Source: Glaciecola sp. UBA983
Lineage (GTDB): Bacteria > Pseudomonadota > Gammaproteobacteria > Enterobacterales > Alteromonadaceae
Direction of reading: 5' to 3'
Assembly (NCBI GenBank): GCA_002292215.1
Contig: DBBN01000037.1
Coordinates: 1 to 17,289, forward strand
Length of the DNA: 17,289 nucleotides
Position numbers and translations under genes: made by a program. Numbering within the stretch: the stretch's first letter is position 1; each line of letters opens with the position of its first letter. The notes beneath the pieces are model-generated. The model did no database searches and was not told the origin of the DNA. It was given only the letters and a program-made list of their open reading frames with translations. This document shows, one piece after another, positions 7,276-13,740 of this stretch.

Positions 7276-7857
7276 ATGAAAAAAATCATTTTAGCATCTT
7301 CCTCACCTTATCGACGAGCATTATTACATCGTTTAGGCTTACCATTTGACTCAATCTCACCGAATATTGATGAAACAGCGCTTGAGAATGAAGGCCCAGC
7401 AGCGTTAGTCAGTCGTTTAGCCTATGAAAAAGCACACATCATTTCACAAGATCATCCCGATGCTATTGTCATCGGGAGTGACCAAGTTGCGACCATTAAT
7501 AATCAAATTCTAACCAAACCCGGTAATATCGAAACAGCCTACATGCAATTATCAACCTGTTCAGGTAATACTGTCACGTTTTATACTAGCTTGTGTGTAC
7601 TTGATGGTACAACCGGAAACCAGCGCAAAGTGGTGGAGCCGTTTATCGTTGGTTTTAGAGAATTAAGCGAACAACAAATCATGCGGTATCTAGAAATTGA
7701 ACAACCATTTGACTGTGCCGGTAGCTTCAAAAGTGAAGGTTTGGGTGTCACCTTATTTACGCATTTAAGTGGACGCGACCCCAATTCGTTAGTGGGTTTA
7801 CCCCTGATTGAGTTAACCAGCATATTACAAAGCCTAGGTCTTGATCCCTTGGGTTAA
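7276..7857 (+). CDS. yceF: Maf-family nucleotide pyrophosphatase (YceF type, m7GTP)
   Basis: Cytosolic house-cleaning enzyme that hydrolyses modified NTPs; E. coli YceF prefers 7-methyl-GTP. The 193 residues match the family. The N-terminal LASSSPYRR block (6-14), DET near residues 32-34, the GSDQV motif with catalytic D69, the KPG block (81-83) and the CAGSFKSEGLG and GRDPNSLVGLPL blocks are visible. These agree with the YceF subgroup more closely than with the dTTP/UTP-type YhdE as I remember them. It sits opposite yceD, as in E. coli, with its own promoter. It converges with the HAD phosphatase gene at 7922, with a long imperfect hairpin between them. Confidence 0.93.
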   Translation: MKKIILASSSPYRRALLHRLGLPFDSISPNIDETALENEGPAALVSRLAYEKAHIISQDHPDAIVIGSDQVATINNQILTKPGNIETAYMQLSTCSGNTVTFYTSLCVLDGTTGNQRKVVEPFIVGFRELSEQQIMRYLEIEQPFDCAGSFKSEGLGVTLFTHLSGRDPNSLVGLPLIELTSILQSLGLDPLG

Positions 7858-7881
7858 AGTAATACAAGCCTGTTACGCGTA

Positions 7882-7915
7882 ACGCCTTAAGCCCTAAGAA
7901 ATAGGAATTAAGCGT
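7882..7915. terminator. Imperfect hairpin between convergent maf and HAD genes
   Basis: Nested pairings: CGC with GCG (one bulged C), TTAA with TTAA and CCTA with TAGG, around a 5-base loop. A perfect 12-base palindrome, GTTACGCGTAAC (7872-7883), overlaps its left edge. There is no strong T tract on either strand, so a terminator role for both genes is inferred from position only. Confidence 0.35.
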
Positions 7916-7921
7916 GAAACT

Positions 7922-8587
7922 CTAGATATGCTTCAATAATTCTAAAGGTGCTGAAATAATCGCTTTAGGTTCATGGTTGTGTAACAAGTGTGGCTGGTGC
8001 ACGCCATAATCAACACCAATTCTATCCATGCCTAAGGATTGTGCCATCTGCATATCATAAGTGGTGTCCCCCACCATCAAACATTGCTGAGGTGTTAACC
8101 CTTGACGATGTAAAATATGCTCTAACATTTCTGGATGAGGTTTAGATTGTGCTTCATCAGCACAACAACTATCCGTAAAGAAATGACCCGTTTGCGTCGC
8201 TTCCCATGCACGAGTTAATCCGCGTCGAGCTTTTCCTGTTGCCACTGCTAAGGTGACGTGAGGATGTAATTGAGTAAACAATTCATGCGCACCAACAAAT
8301 AAAGGACAAGGTGTCGTATCAATAGCCAAAAACGCATGTTTGTATGCTGTAACCATGCGCTCAATAATCACATTATCCGTTAATGCAAAAAGTTGCGCTA
8401 TTGCCGGTGCCAAGCTGATACCAATAATATGCGCAACATCGTTATCGCTAGGTACAGGTAACTCACATTTTTTGGCTGCGATTTGCATACAGGCAATAAT
8501 TTTGCCCGCTGAGTCCATTACCGTGCCATCCCAATCAAAAATGATACATTGATATTGAGTAAAAGGATTTGTAATTACACGGTTCAT
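7922..8587 (-). CDS. HAD-superfamily (subfamily IA) phosphatase, Gph-like
   Basis: Predicted phosphohydrolase of the haloacid dehalogenase superfamily; the substrate cannot be read from the sequence. All four HAD motifs are present in 221 residues: motif I DWDGTVMDS with nucleophile D18 and acid D20, motif II VATGK with T117, motif III SKPHP with K149, and motif IV GDTTYDM with D174 and D178. The helical cap lies between motifs I and II, as in phosphoglycolate phosphatase-type (Gph) enzymes. The start overlaps the rluC stop as ATGA, so translation is coupled. E. coli has no such gene between rluC and yceF, though I believe other marine gammaproteobacteria do. It may be a small-molecule phosphate scavenger; a role with rRNA modification is only guilt by association. 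Confidence 0.88.
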   Translation of the reverse strand: MNRVITNPFTQYQCIIFDWDGTVMDSAGKIIACMQIAAKKCELPVPSDNDVAHIIGISLAPAIAQLFALTDNVIIERMVTAYKHAFLAIDTTPCPLFVGAHELFTQLHPHVTLAVATGKARRGLTRAWEATQTGHFFTDSCCADEAQSKPHPEMLEHILHRQGLTPQQCLMVGDTTYDMQMAQSLGMDRIGVDYGVHQPHLLHNHEPKAIISAPLELLKHI

Positions 8588-9534
8588 GCTTGACCTAACC
8601 GTTTAACAATATTTGTTAACTGAGCATCATAGGGTGCTTTAAATGTGACTTGCTCTTGTGTTTCTGGGTGAATAAATGACAAACTATGGGCATGCAAAAA
8701 CAATCGTTTTAAACCTCGTTGTGCTAATTGAGCATTCCCCTCATCATCACAATATTTAGGATCACCACATATTGGAAAACCAGCATGCAGACAATGCACG
8801 CGTATTTGATGCGTTCGGCCTGTGATTGGTGATGCTTCAACTAACGTTGTGTCACTAAACTGCTCGAGTATACGATACCGCGTTTCGCTAGGTTTCCCTT
8901 CTGGAGAAACATTAACAATGCGTTCACCAGATTTAAGTACATTCTTTTGTAACGCTGCCTTAACTTTAAAGCGATTATCTGGCCACTTACCCCATACTAA
9001 AGCATGGTAGCGCTTGGTCATTTTTTTCTCACGTAATTGTTCGTGCAAATGGCGTAATGCCGAACGCCGTTTAGCCACTAACAATATACCGGAGGTATCG
9101 CGGTCAATACGATGCACGAGTTCCAAGAATTTGGCGTCAGGACGTAACGCCCTTAAACCTTCGATCAGACCAAATGAAAGCCCACTACCGCCATGTACAG
9201 CAAGACCCGATGGTTTATTAATAACCATCACGCGATCATCTTCATACAAGATGTAATCTTGCATCATGGCAACTTTGTCGAGTTTGACATTCACCGGCTC
9301 AGGCGAATCACTCACCCTAATAGGTGGGATACGTAATAAATCATGACCTTGGAGCTTATATTCAGGTTTAATGCGCTTTTTGTTCACGCGCACTTCCCCC
9401 TTGCGTAAGATCCGATAAATCATGCTTTTAGGGACACCTTTAAGATGCGTTTTTAAAAAGTTATCAATCCTTTGCCCAGCTTGATCAGGTTCAATCTCGA
9501 CAAATGTGACGTTTTGGAAGGTTTCTGTATTCAT
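8584..9534 (-). CDS. rluC: 23S rRNA pseudouridine synthase C
   Basis: Converts uridines 955, 2504 and 2580 of 23S rRNA to pseudouridine in E. coli. It has 316 residues: an N-terminal S4 RNA-binding domain (about residues 19-75, with KSMIYRILRKGEVRVNKKR) followed by the RluA-type catalytic domain. D144 in HRIDRDTSG is the catalytic aspartate, at the same number as in E. coli. INKPSGLAVHGGSG, EGKPSETRY and GRTHQIRVH blocks also fit. The start MNTETF at 9534 aligns with the E. coli start but has no Shine-Dalgarno. A possible -10 box lies almost on it. It is divergent from rne, as in E. coli, and its stop overlaps the HAD phosphatase start. Confidence 0.95.
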   Translation of the reverse strand: MNTETFQNVTFVEIEPDQAGQRIDNFLKTHLKGVPKSMIYRILRKGEVRVNKKRIKPEYKLQGHDLLRIPPIRVSDSPEPVNVKLDKVAMMQDYILYEDDRVMVINKPSGLAVHGGSGLSFGLIEGLRALRPDAKFLELVHRIDRDTSGILLVAKRRSALRHLHEQLREKKMTKRYHALVWGKWPDNRFKVKAALQKNVLKSGERIVNVSPEGKPSETRYRILEQFSDTTLVEASPITGRTHQIRVHCLHAGFPICGDPKYCDDEGNAQLAQRGLKRLFLHAHSLSFIHPETQEQVTFKAPYDAQLTNIVKRLGQA

Positions 9535-9542
9535 AGCCGCGC

Positions 9543-9548
9543 ATTTTA
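9543..9548 (-). promoter_or_regulatory. Possible -10 box of rluC abutting the start codon
   Basis: TAAAAT on the minus strand, followed by GCGCGG and then the rluC ATG eight bases after the box. The arrangement matches the yceD upstream region (TAAGAT then GCGCGCG). No good -35 box lies 16-18 bases upstream, so support is weak. Confidence 0.35.
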
Positions 9549-9809
9549 CCTGATTATTAACAGGTTGTGCGGTTTATTTCTTGCAGAAAATAAGGTTTCG
9601 GAGGATACTATGTGTTAGTTGGATACCTGAATGCACAAAATCAGCTATCAACTGCGGATAAAATTGTAGATTTAATACCCAAATAACGTTGGGTTTGATG
9701 TAAAAACGCATCGCCTTTTTATCCGGATGAGCACAAATTACGTTTAGATTGCCCCTTACATGAAACATGTGAATGGATGTGAAACACGCTTCTTATTATT
9801 AAGCCACAT

Positions 9810-10133
9810 TCATGAAGATACGATGACAGATAGCAGCGCGTAAATTTGTGCATAAATAAACATTGTGCAGACATAATAGAATAGAATTTTTACCACAGTG
9901 ATAAGGCTCGAATCGTTGTTAATGACAACAGCTCTTAACCCTTTCCCCTTAGCCCTGTGATTACAATAAAACATGTTTAATCTAGTATATTGACGATACT
10001 CTTGCACCTTACAAGTGCCAGTACCGACTACACATATACGGATAATCCTACCTGCGCGTTTAGTGCAGTCCTTGTTTAAGCTCACTTCGAGCCCTTTCTT
10101 GCCTGTCCGCACCTTATATAAGAATGAATACAA
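9810..10133 (-). other. Antisense open frame over the rne leader (yceQ position), probably not a gene
   Basis: A 107-codon open frame starting with TTG runs opposite the rne leader and ends two bases before the rne start. E. coli has a frame of nearly the same length, yceQ, at this place and on this strand. I recall that its apparent essentiality was explained by damage to rne expression. The product would be basic with a hydrophobic C-terminal part. No Shine-Dalgarno or promoter is seen. I favour a by-product of a conserved structured leader over a true protein. Confidence 0.3.
9961..9988 (+). promoter_or_regulatory. Weak candidate promoter for rne
   Basis: TTACAA (9961-9966), 16 bases, TAGTAT (9983-9988); the predicted start near 9995 leaves about 140 bases of leader. 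E. coli rne has several promoters and a longer leader, so other starts further upstream (for example around CATAAT at 9872-9877) are equally possible. Confidence 0.25.
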
Positions 10134-10134
10134 A
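10004..10134 (+). promoter_or_regulatory. rne 5' leader hairpins (rne5-type autoregulatory element)
   Basis: Three stem-loops precede the rne start: GCAC/GTGC (10004-10007 with 10015-10018), GACTACAC with GTGCAGTC (10026-10033 with 10063-10070, one A-C mismatch and a 29-base internal part), and GCTC/GAGC around ACTTC (10080-10092). In E. coli, hairpins hp2 and hp3 of the rne leader let RNase E cleave and limit its own mRNA (Rfam family rne5). Placement and layout fit this element. A covariance-model match has not been run. Confidence 0.6.
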
Positions 10135-13059
10135 ATGAAAAGAATGTTGATAAATGCAACTCAATCAGAAGAGTTGCGTGTCGCCCTTGTCGATGGTCAA
10201 AAATTATATGATCTAGATATCGAAAGCCCCGGTCATGAACAGAAAAAAGCAAACATATATAAAGGTACTATTACTCGTGTAGAGCCAAGCTTAGAAGCTG
10301 CGTTTGTGGATTACGGTGCTGACCGTCATGGTTTTTTACCGCTTAAAGAAATTGCCCGTAATTATTTCCCTAATAACTACACCTTTGAAGGTCGTCCTAA
10401 TATAAAAGACGCTATCAAAGAAGGCCAAGAAGTTATAATCCAAATAGATAAAGAAGAACGTGGTCAAAAAGGCGCTGCCTTAACGACGTTTATCTCCCTT
10501 GCTGGTAGTTATTTAGTGCTCATGCCTAATAACCCTCGTGCAGGTGGTATATCTCGCCGCATCGAAGGGGAGGAACGAAGTGAATTGAAAGCCGCATTAG
10601 ATCAGCTTGATCTTCCTAAAGGAATGGGCTTAATCGTTCGAACTGCTGGTGTTGGCAAATCTACAGAAGAATTATCATGGGATCTAAAAGTATTGTTAAC
10701 CCATTGGGAAGCGATCTCGGAAGTTGCCAAAGACCGCCCTGCTCCGTTTTTAATTCATCAAGAGTCAAACGTTATTGTTCGTGCTATCCGTGATTATCTT
10801 CGTCGCGATGTAGGTGAAATCATCATTGACAAGCCGGTGATTTTTGAGCAAGCGCTACAACATATAGAATTAGTACGTCCTGACTTTGCTAGTCGCGTAA
10901 AACCTTATACAGGTGATGTGCCGTTATTCAGTCATTACCAAATTGAAACCCAAATTGAATCGGCTTTCCAACGTGAAGTCCGTTTACCCTCTGGTGGTTC
11001 AATTGTTATCGACCCAACAGAAGCATTAACATCAATCGATATCAACTCTGCTCGCGCCACTAAGGGCAGCGATATTGAAGAGACGGCATTTAATACTAAC
11101 CTTGAAGCAGCAGATGAGATTGCACGTCAATTGCGTTTACGTGATTTAGGTGGTTTAGTGGTTATCGACTTTATTGATATGTCGATTAACAAGCACCAAC
11201 GTGAAGTTGAAAATCGTATGAAAGATGCGGTAAGTGGAGATCGTGCTCGCATTCAACTTGGTCGTATTTCGCGTTTTGGTTTGTTAGAAATGTCTCGCCA
11301 ACGTTTACGTCCATCATTAGGTGAGTCTGCGCATAACGTATGTCCTCGTTGCGCCGGTCACGGAACAATTCGTGGAACTGAATCGTTAGCTTTGTCTGTG
11401 TTACGCATCATTGAAGAAGAATGTATCAAAGACAACACAGGTCAAGTTGAAGCACAATTACCGGTTGATGTTGCTACTTATATCCTGAATGAAAAACGTC
11501 GTGCACTTCGGGCAATAGAAGATCGTAATAAGGTCGATGTATTAGTCTTACCTAATCCAAACTTATCTACGCCTAACTTCCAAATTTCACGTCGCCGTCC
11601 AGAAGATAAAGTATCTGAAATCAGCTACACGTTAGAATTAGCGGAATCAAATGAGCAAATTCAAGAAGCTGCTGCTGCGCTCCCAACTAAACGTGAAGAG
11701 CCAGCATTGAAAGGTATGATTGCCCCGAAAACAGCGCCCGCACCAACACCTACACCTACACCGGCTAAAGCAGCTGCGACAACAGGTATCATTGCAGGTT
11801 TTATTGCTTGGATCACTGCGCTATTTGCACCTAAGCCGGAAGAAAAACCTCAAGCGAAAGGTCGAGCTCGTAATAATAACCAACGTCGTCAAAGTCAAAA
11901 CCGTAACCGTAACCGAAATCAACGCGGTCGTGGACAGCAAACTGAAGACAAAGACGCGACTGGTAATACAGCGACTGAAACTAAAGATAATCGCGGTACT
12001 AAAGACAACAAAGAAGGTCAAGAAGGACAGCGTCGTAATAACCGCAATCGTAAACGTACTGATAACGTAGAGACTAACGGAGCTGCTGCACCACGTCGCC
12101 AACCTCGCACTAAAACAAATGAGGTTGAAGCTGAAGATAATACGCCAGCCGTTCCTAAAGAACGTCGTAAACGTCGCGATACACGTAAAAATGTTCGCAT
12201 TCAAGATGACGCAGCAGTAACAGCAGTCACAGATGTACCAGTTGAAAATCAAGCTGCTATTGAAGTTCAAGTTGAGACACCTGTAACGGCAACTCAAGAG
12301 ACACAGTCTACTGCGTTAGCAAATGACAGCACTGACGACAACACAACAGCACAAGAGAAGAAGTCACGTTCACGTCGCTCTCCTCGTCATGCTCGTGCTG
12401 CGGGTCAAAAACGCAAGCAAGAAGAACAGGCATCTGCTGACGCTTCTGATAACGTCATTCAAACTCAGTTACCATTAGAGTCGATGAATGAATCTGATCC
12501 AGAGCATGCTGAGGCTGTCACAAAAACAAGTGAAGTGCTTGAATTTGAAAGTAAGAAATCTATAATCGAATCTGACAACGCTGTTGAAACTTCTAACGAA
12601 GCAATTCAAGCGACATCAGAAGCGATTGAACAAGCGAAGGAAGACTTAGCTCCTAATGTTGCAGAGCCTGTTGTTGCAGCGCCAGTTGTTGAAACACCTG
12701 TAGCTGAAGCGCCTGTTGTTGAAACTCCTGTAGTTGCAGCGCCGGTTGTTGTAGCGCCGGCTGTTCAAGCACCAGTGGTTGAGACTCCAGTAGTTGAAGC
12801 ACCAGTGGTTGAAGCACTTGTAGCTGAAGCTCCTGTGGTAAAAGCAGCGCCAGTCGCTACTGCATTGCAGCCTAAAGCGCGTGCATCACATCCAACTGCA
12901 TTGCCTAAAGTCATTGCACAAGAGATTGGTGAGATCAGCGTTACTTCTCGAGCAGATGATGCCCGTCCAGAGTACGTTAAGACAGCTAAGCGCGCTGATA
13001 TGACAAGTGTGACATCGCGTGTGTCTGCACCGACTACGTTACCGGCGAGTGTTGAATAA
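10135..13059 (+). CDS. rne: Ribonuclease E
   Basis: Essential endoribonuclease for mRNA decay and rRNA/tRNA processing, and scaffold of the membrane-bound RNA degradosome. It has 974 residues. The catalytic half (1 to about 520) has the S1 domain (about 35-125), the DNase I-like site with D302, N304 and D345 (one less than E. coli numbering) and the zinc-link CPRC (C403, C406). Residues 551-566 ([16 protein letters not shown]) form the expected amphipathic membrane-targeting helix. Arg/Asn-rich RNA-binding stretches follow (about 575-690), then a low-complexity tail with repeated VVE(A/T)P units (about 842-906) and a conserved-looking end. The start [10 protein letters not shown] (10135) is chosen over an in-frame ATG at 10015 because the family begins here. 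The ribosome site is weak (AGAATGAA). It has a long structured leader and is followed by a terminator. Confidence 0.97.
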   Translation: MKRMLINATQSEELRVALVDGQKLYDLDIESPGHEQKKANIYKGTITRVEPSLEAAFVDYGADRHGFLPLKEIARNYFPNNYTFEGRPNIKDAIKEGQEVIIQIDKEERGQKGAALTTFISLAGSYLVLMPNNPRAGGISRRIEGEERSELKAALDQLDLPKGMGLIVRTAGVGKSTEELSWDLKVLLTHWEAISEVAKDRPAPFLIHQESNVIVRAIRDYLRRDVGEIIIDKPVIFEQALQHIELVRPDFASRVKPYTGDVPLFSHYQIETQIESAFQREVRLPSGGSIVIDPTEALTSIDINSARATKGSDIEETAFNTNLEAADEIARQLRLRDLGGLVVIDFIDMSINKHQREVENRMKDAVSGDRARIQLGRISRFGLLEMSRQRLRPSLGESAHNVCPRCAGHGTIRGTESLALSVLRIIEEECIKDNTGQVEAQLPVDVATYILNEKRRALRAIEDRNKVDVLVLPNPNLSTPNFQISRRRPEDKVSEISYTLELAESNEQIQEAAAALPTKREEPALKGMIAPKTAPAPTPTPTPAKAAATTGIIAGFIAWITALFAPKPEEKPQAKGRARNNNQRRQSQNRNRNRNQRGRGQQTEDKDATGNTATETKDNRGTKDNKEGQEGQRRNNRNRKRTDNVETNGAAAPRRQPRTKTNEVEAEDNTPAVPKERRKRRDTRKNVRIQDDAAVTAVTDVPVENQAAIEVQVETPVTATQETQSTALANDSTDDNTTAQEKKSRSRRSPRHARAAGQKRKQEEQASADASDNVIQTQLPLESMNESDPEHAEAVTKTSEVLEFESKKSIIESDNAVETSNEAIQATSEAIEQAKEDLAPNVAEPVVAAPVVETPVAEAPVVETPVVAAPVVVAPAVQAPVVETPVVEAPVVEALVAEAPVVKAAPVATALQPKARASHPTALPKVIAQEIGEISVTSRADDARPEYVKTAKRADMTSVTSRVSAPTTLPASVE
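12660..12852 (+). repeat. Degenerate coding repeat in the RNase E tail
   Basis: About a dozen imperfect 5-residue units of the form (A/E/T)PVVE or PV(V/A)(A/E)A. Codon use varies between units (gcg/gca/gct, gta/gtt), so the protein pattern is kept better than the DNA. Such proline/valine/glutamate spacers are common in disordered RNase E tails. Confidence 0.85.
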
Positions 13060-13070
13060 CTCGTTTGACT

Positions 13071-13093
13071 CACAGCGTTAATTTAGCGCTGTG
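13071..13093 (+). other. Hairpin after the rne stop
   Basis: CACAGCG (13071-13077) pairs with CGCTGTG (13087-13093) around a 9-base loop, 11 bases after the rne stop. No T tract follows. It probably helps protect the rne 3' end upstream of the true terminator. Confidence 0.5.
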
Positions 13094-13103
13094 AATTAGA
13101 AAC

Positions 13104-13132
13104 AAAAAAGCACCTAATTAGGTGCTTTTTTT
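13104..13132. terminator. Bidirectional terminator between rne and the DUF2058 gene
   Basis: A six-base GCACCT/AGGTGC stem (13110-13115 with 13120-13125), loop AATT, is flanked by six A residues on the left and seven T residues on the right. It has a T tract on either strand and can end both rne (plus) and the topA-DUF2058 transcript (minus, stop at 13164). Confidence 0.93.
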
Positions 13133-13163
13133 ATGTCTATTCAATTTGATGACTCAACCGACT

Positions 13164-13715
13164 TTACCACATCAAATCATCAGGTATCTCATAATCGCCA
13201 TACCATTCATCATCCTGCGCATCGGTTTGTTCTGTCTCAGGGACATCGTCAGCACGATAAACAATAGCTTCTGGATGACGCGTTGCAATCTTATCAGCCA
13301 CAGGTACGGGTATTAGCTCATAGCCATCATGTAATTTAGCAATGGCTAATCGGGCTTGAGTAATAAGTTGATGAGTTGCTTGGTCGACATATAAACGCTT
13401 GACCAGATTATCATCGGTAAAATTAACGACGATATCGCCTTTCACACGCGGTTGTTTGTTAGTATCAATCAACTGCCTTACTTGGGCGAGCACTTCTTTA
13501 GCTTCGCGCACAGCCGCTTGCTCTTTGGCTAATTCAGCATCTTTGGCCTGTTTAGCGGCCAATGCCGCTTGAGCATCCAGCTTTGCTTGGTCAACGACGA
13601 CAACTTTCTGGGTCTGTGCTAATTTTTTAGCTTTATGCTTTTGTTGCTTGATTTTCTTAGCGGATTTTTTATCCGCTAAACCAGCCTTTAATAATTGATC
13701 TTGTAATGATGCCAT
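13164..13715 (-). CDS. DUF2058 family protein (YaiL-like)
   Basis: A 183-residue protein of the DUF2058 family, related to E. coli YaiL, which has been named a nucleoprotein or polynucleotide-associated protein; its function is not established. The N-terminus MASLQDQLLKAGLADKK is typical. It is followed by a lysine/alanine/glutamine-rich region (about 18-80) likely to form a long charged helix or coiled coil, a globular part with GDIVVNFTDDNLVKRLYVD (93-111), RLAIAKL and VADKIATR, and the family ending PDDLMW. It starts 25 bases after the topA stop and shares its strand, so cotranscription with topA is likely. The Shine-Dalgarno is weak (AAGAG). A link to nucleic acids is suggested only by its basic N-terminal part and neighbour. 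Confidence 0.88.
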   Translation of the reverse strand: MASLQDQLLKAGLADKKSAKKIKQQKHKAKKLAQTQKVVVVDQAKLDAQAALAAKQAKDAELAKEQAAVREAKEVLAQVRQLIDTNKQPRVKGDIVVNFTDDNLVKRLYVDQATHQLITQARLAIAKLHDGYELIPVPVADKIATRHPEAIVYRADDVPETEQTDAQDDEWYGDYEIPDDLMW

Positions 13716-13740
13716 TAGCTATAGTCTCTTATGCTTTCGG

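Larger units (their letters stand above)
9535..10134. other. 600-base rluC-rne divergent gap
   Basis: No convincing protein gene. The right part (from about 9870) is the rne leader with hairpins. The left part holds several unexplained inverted and direct repeats: ACCTG/CAGGT (9548-9565), TTATTTCT and its bulged partner (9574-9593), ACCCAA/TTGGGT (9677-9694) and TGAAACA twice (9761-9767, 9780-9786). The rluC promoter should lie close to 9543. Confidence 0.6.

Noticed and set aside
9574..9768. 64-codon minus-strand open frame in the rluC-rne gap
   Set aside because: No ribosome binding site, no recognisable domain, and composition like the surrounding non-coding repeats.
10015..10134. 40-codon N-terminal extension of RNase E
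   Set aside because: Homologues start at [10 protein letters not shown]; the upstream frame runs through the leader hairpins.
11821..12297. 158-codon antisense open frame inside rne
   Set aside because: It mirrors the biased Arg/Asn/Lys-rich coding sequence of the RNase E tail, which removes stops on the opposite strand; no start signals or motifs.
12660..12852. Repeat array considered as CRISPR or minisatellite
   Set aside because: Units are degenerate, contiguous, in frame within rne and without unique spacers; it is a coding repeat.
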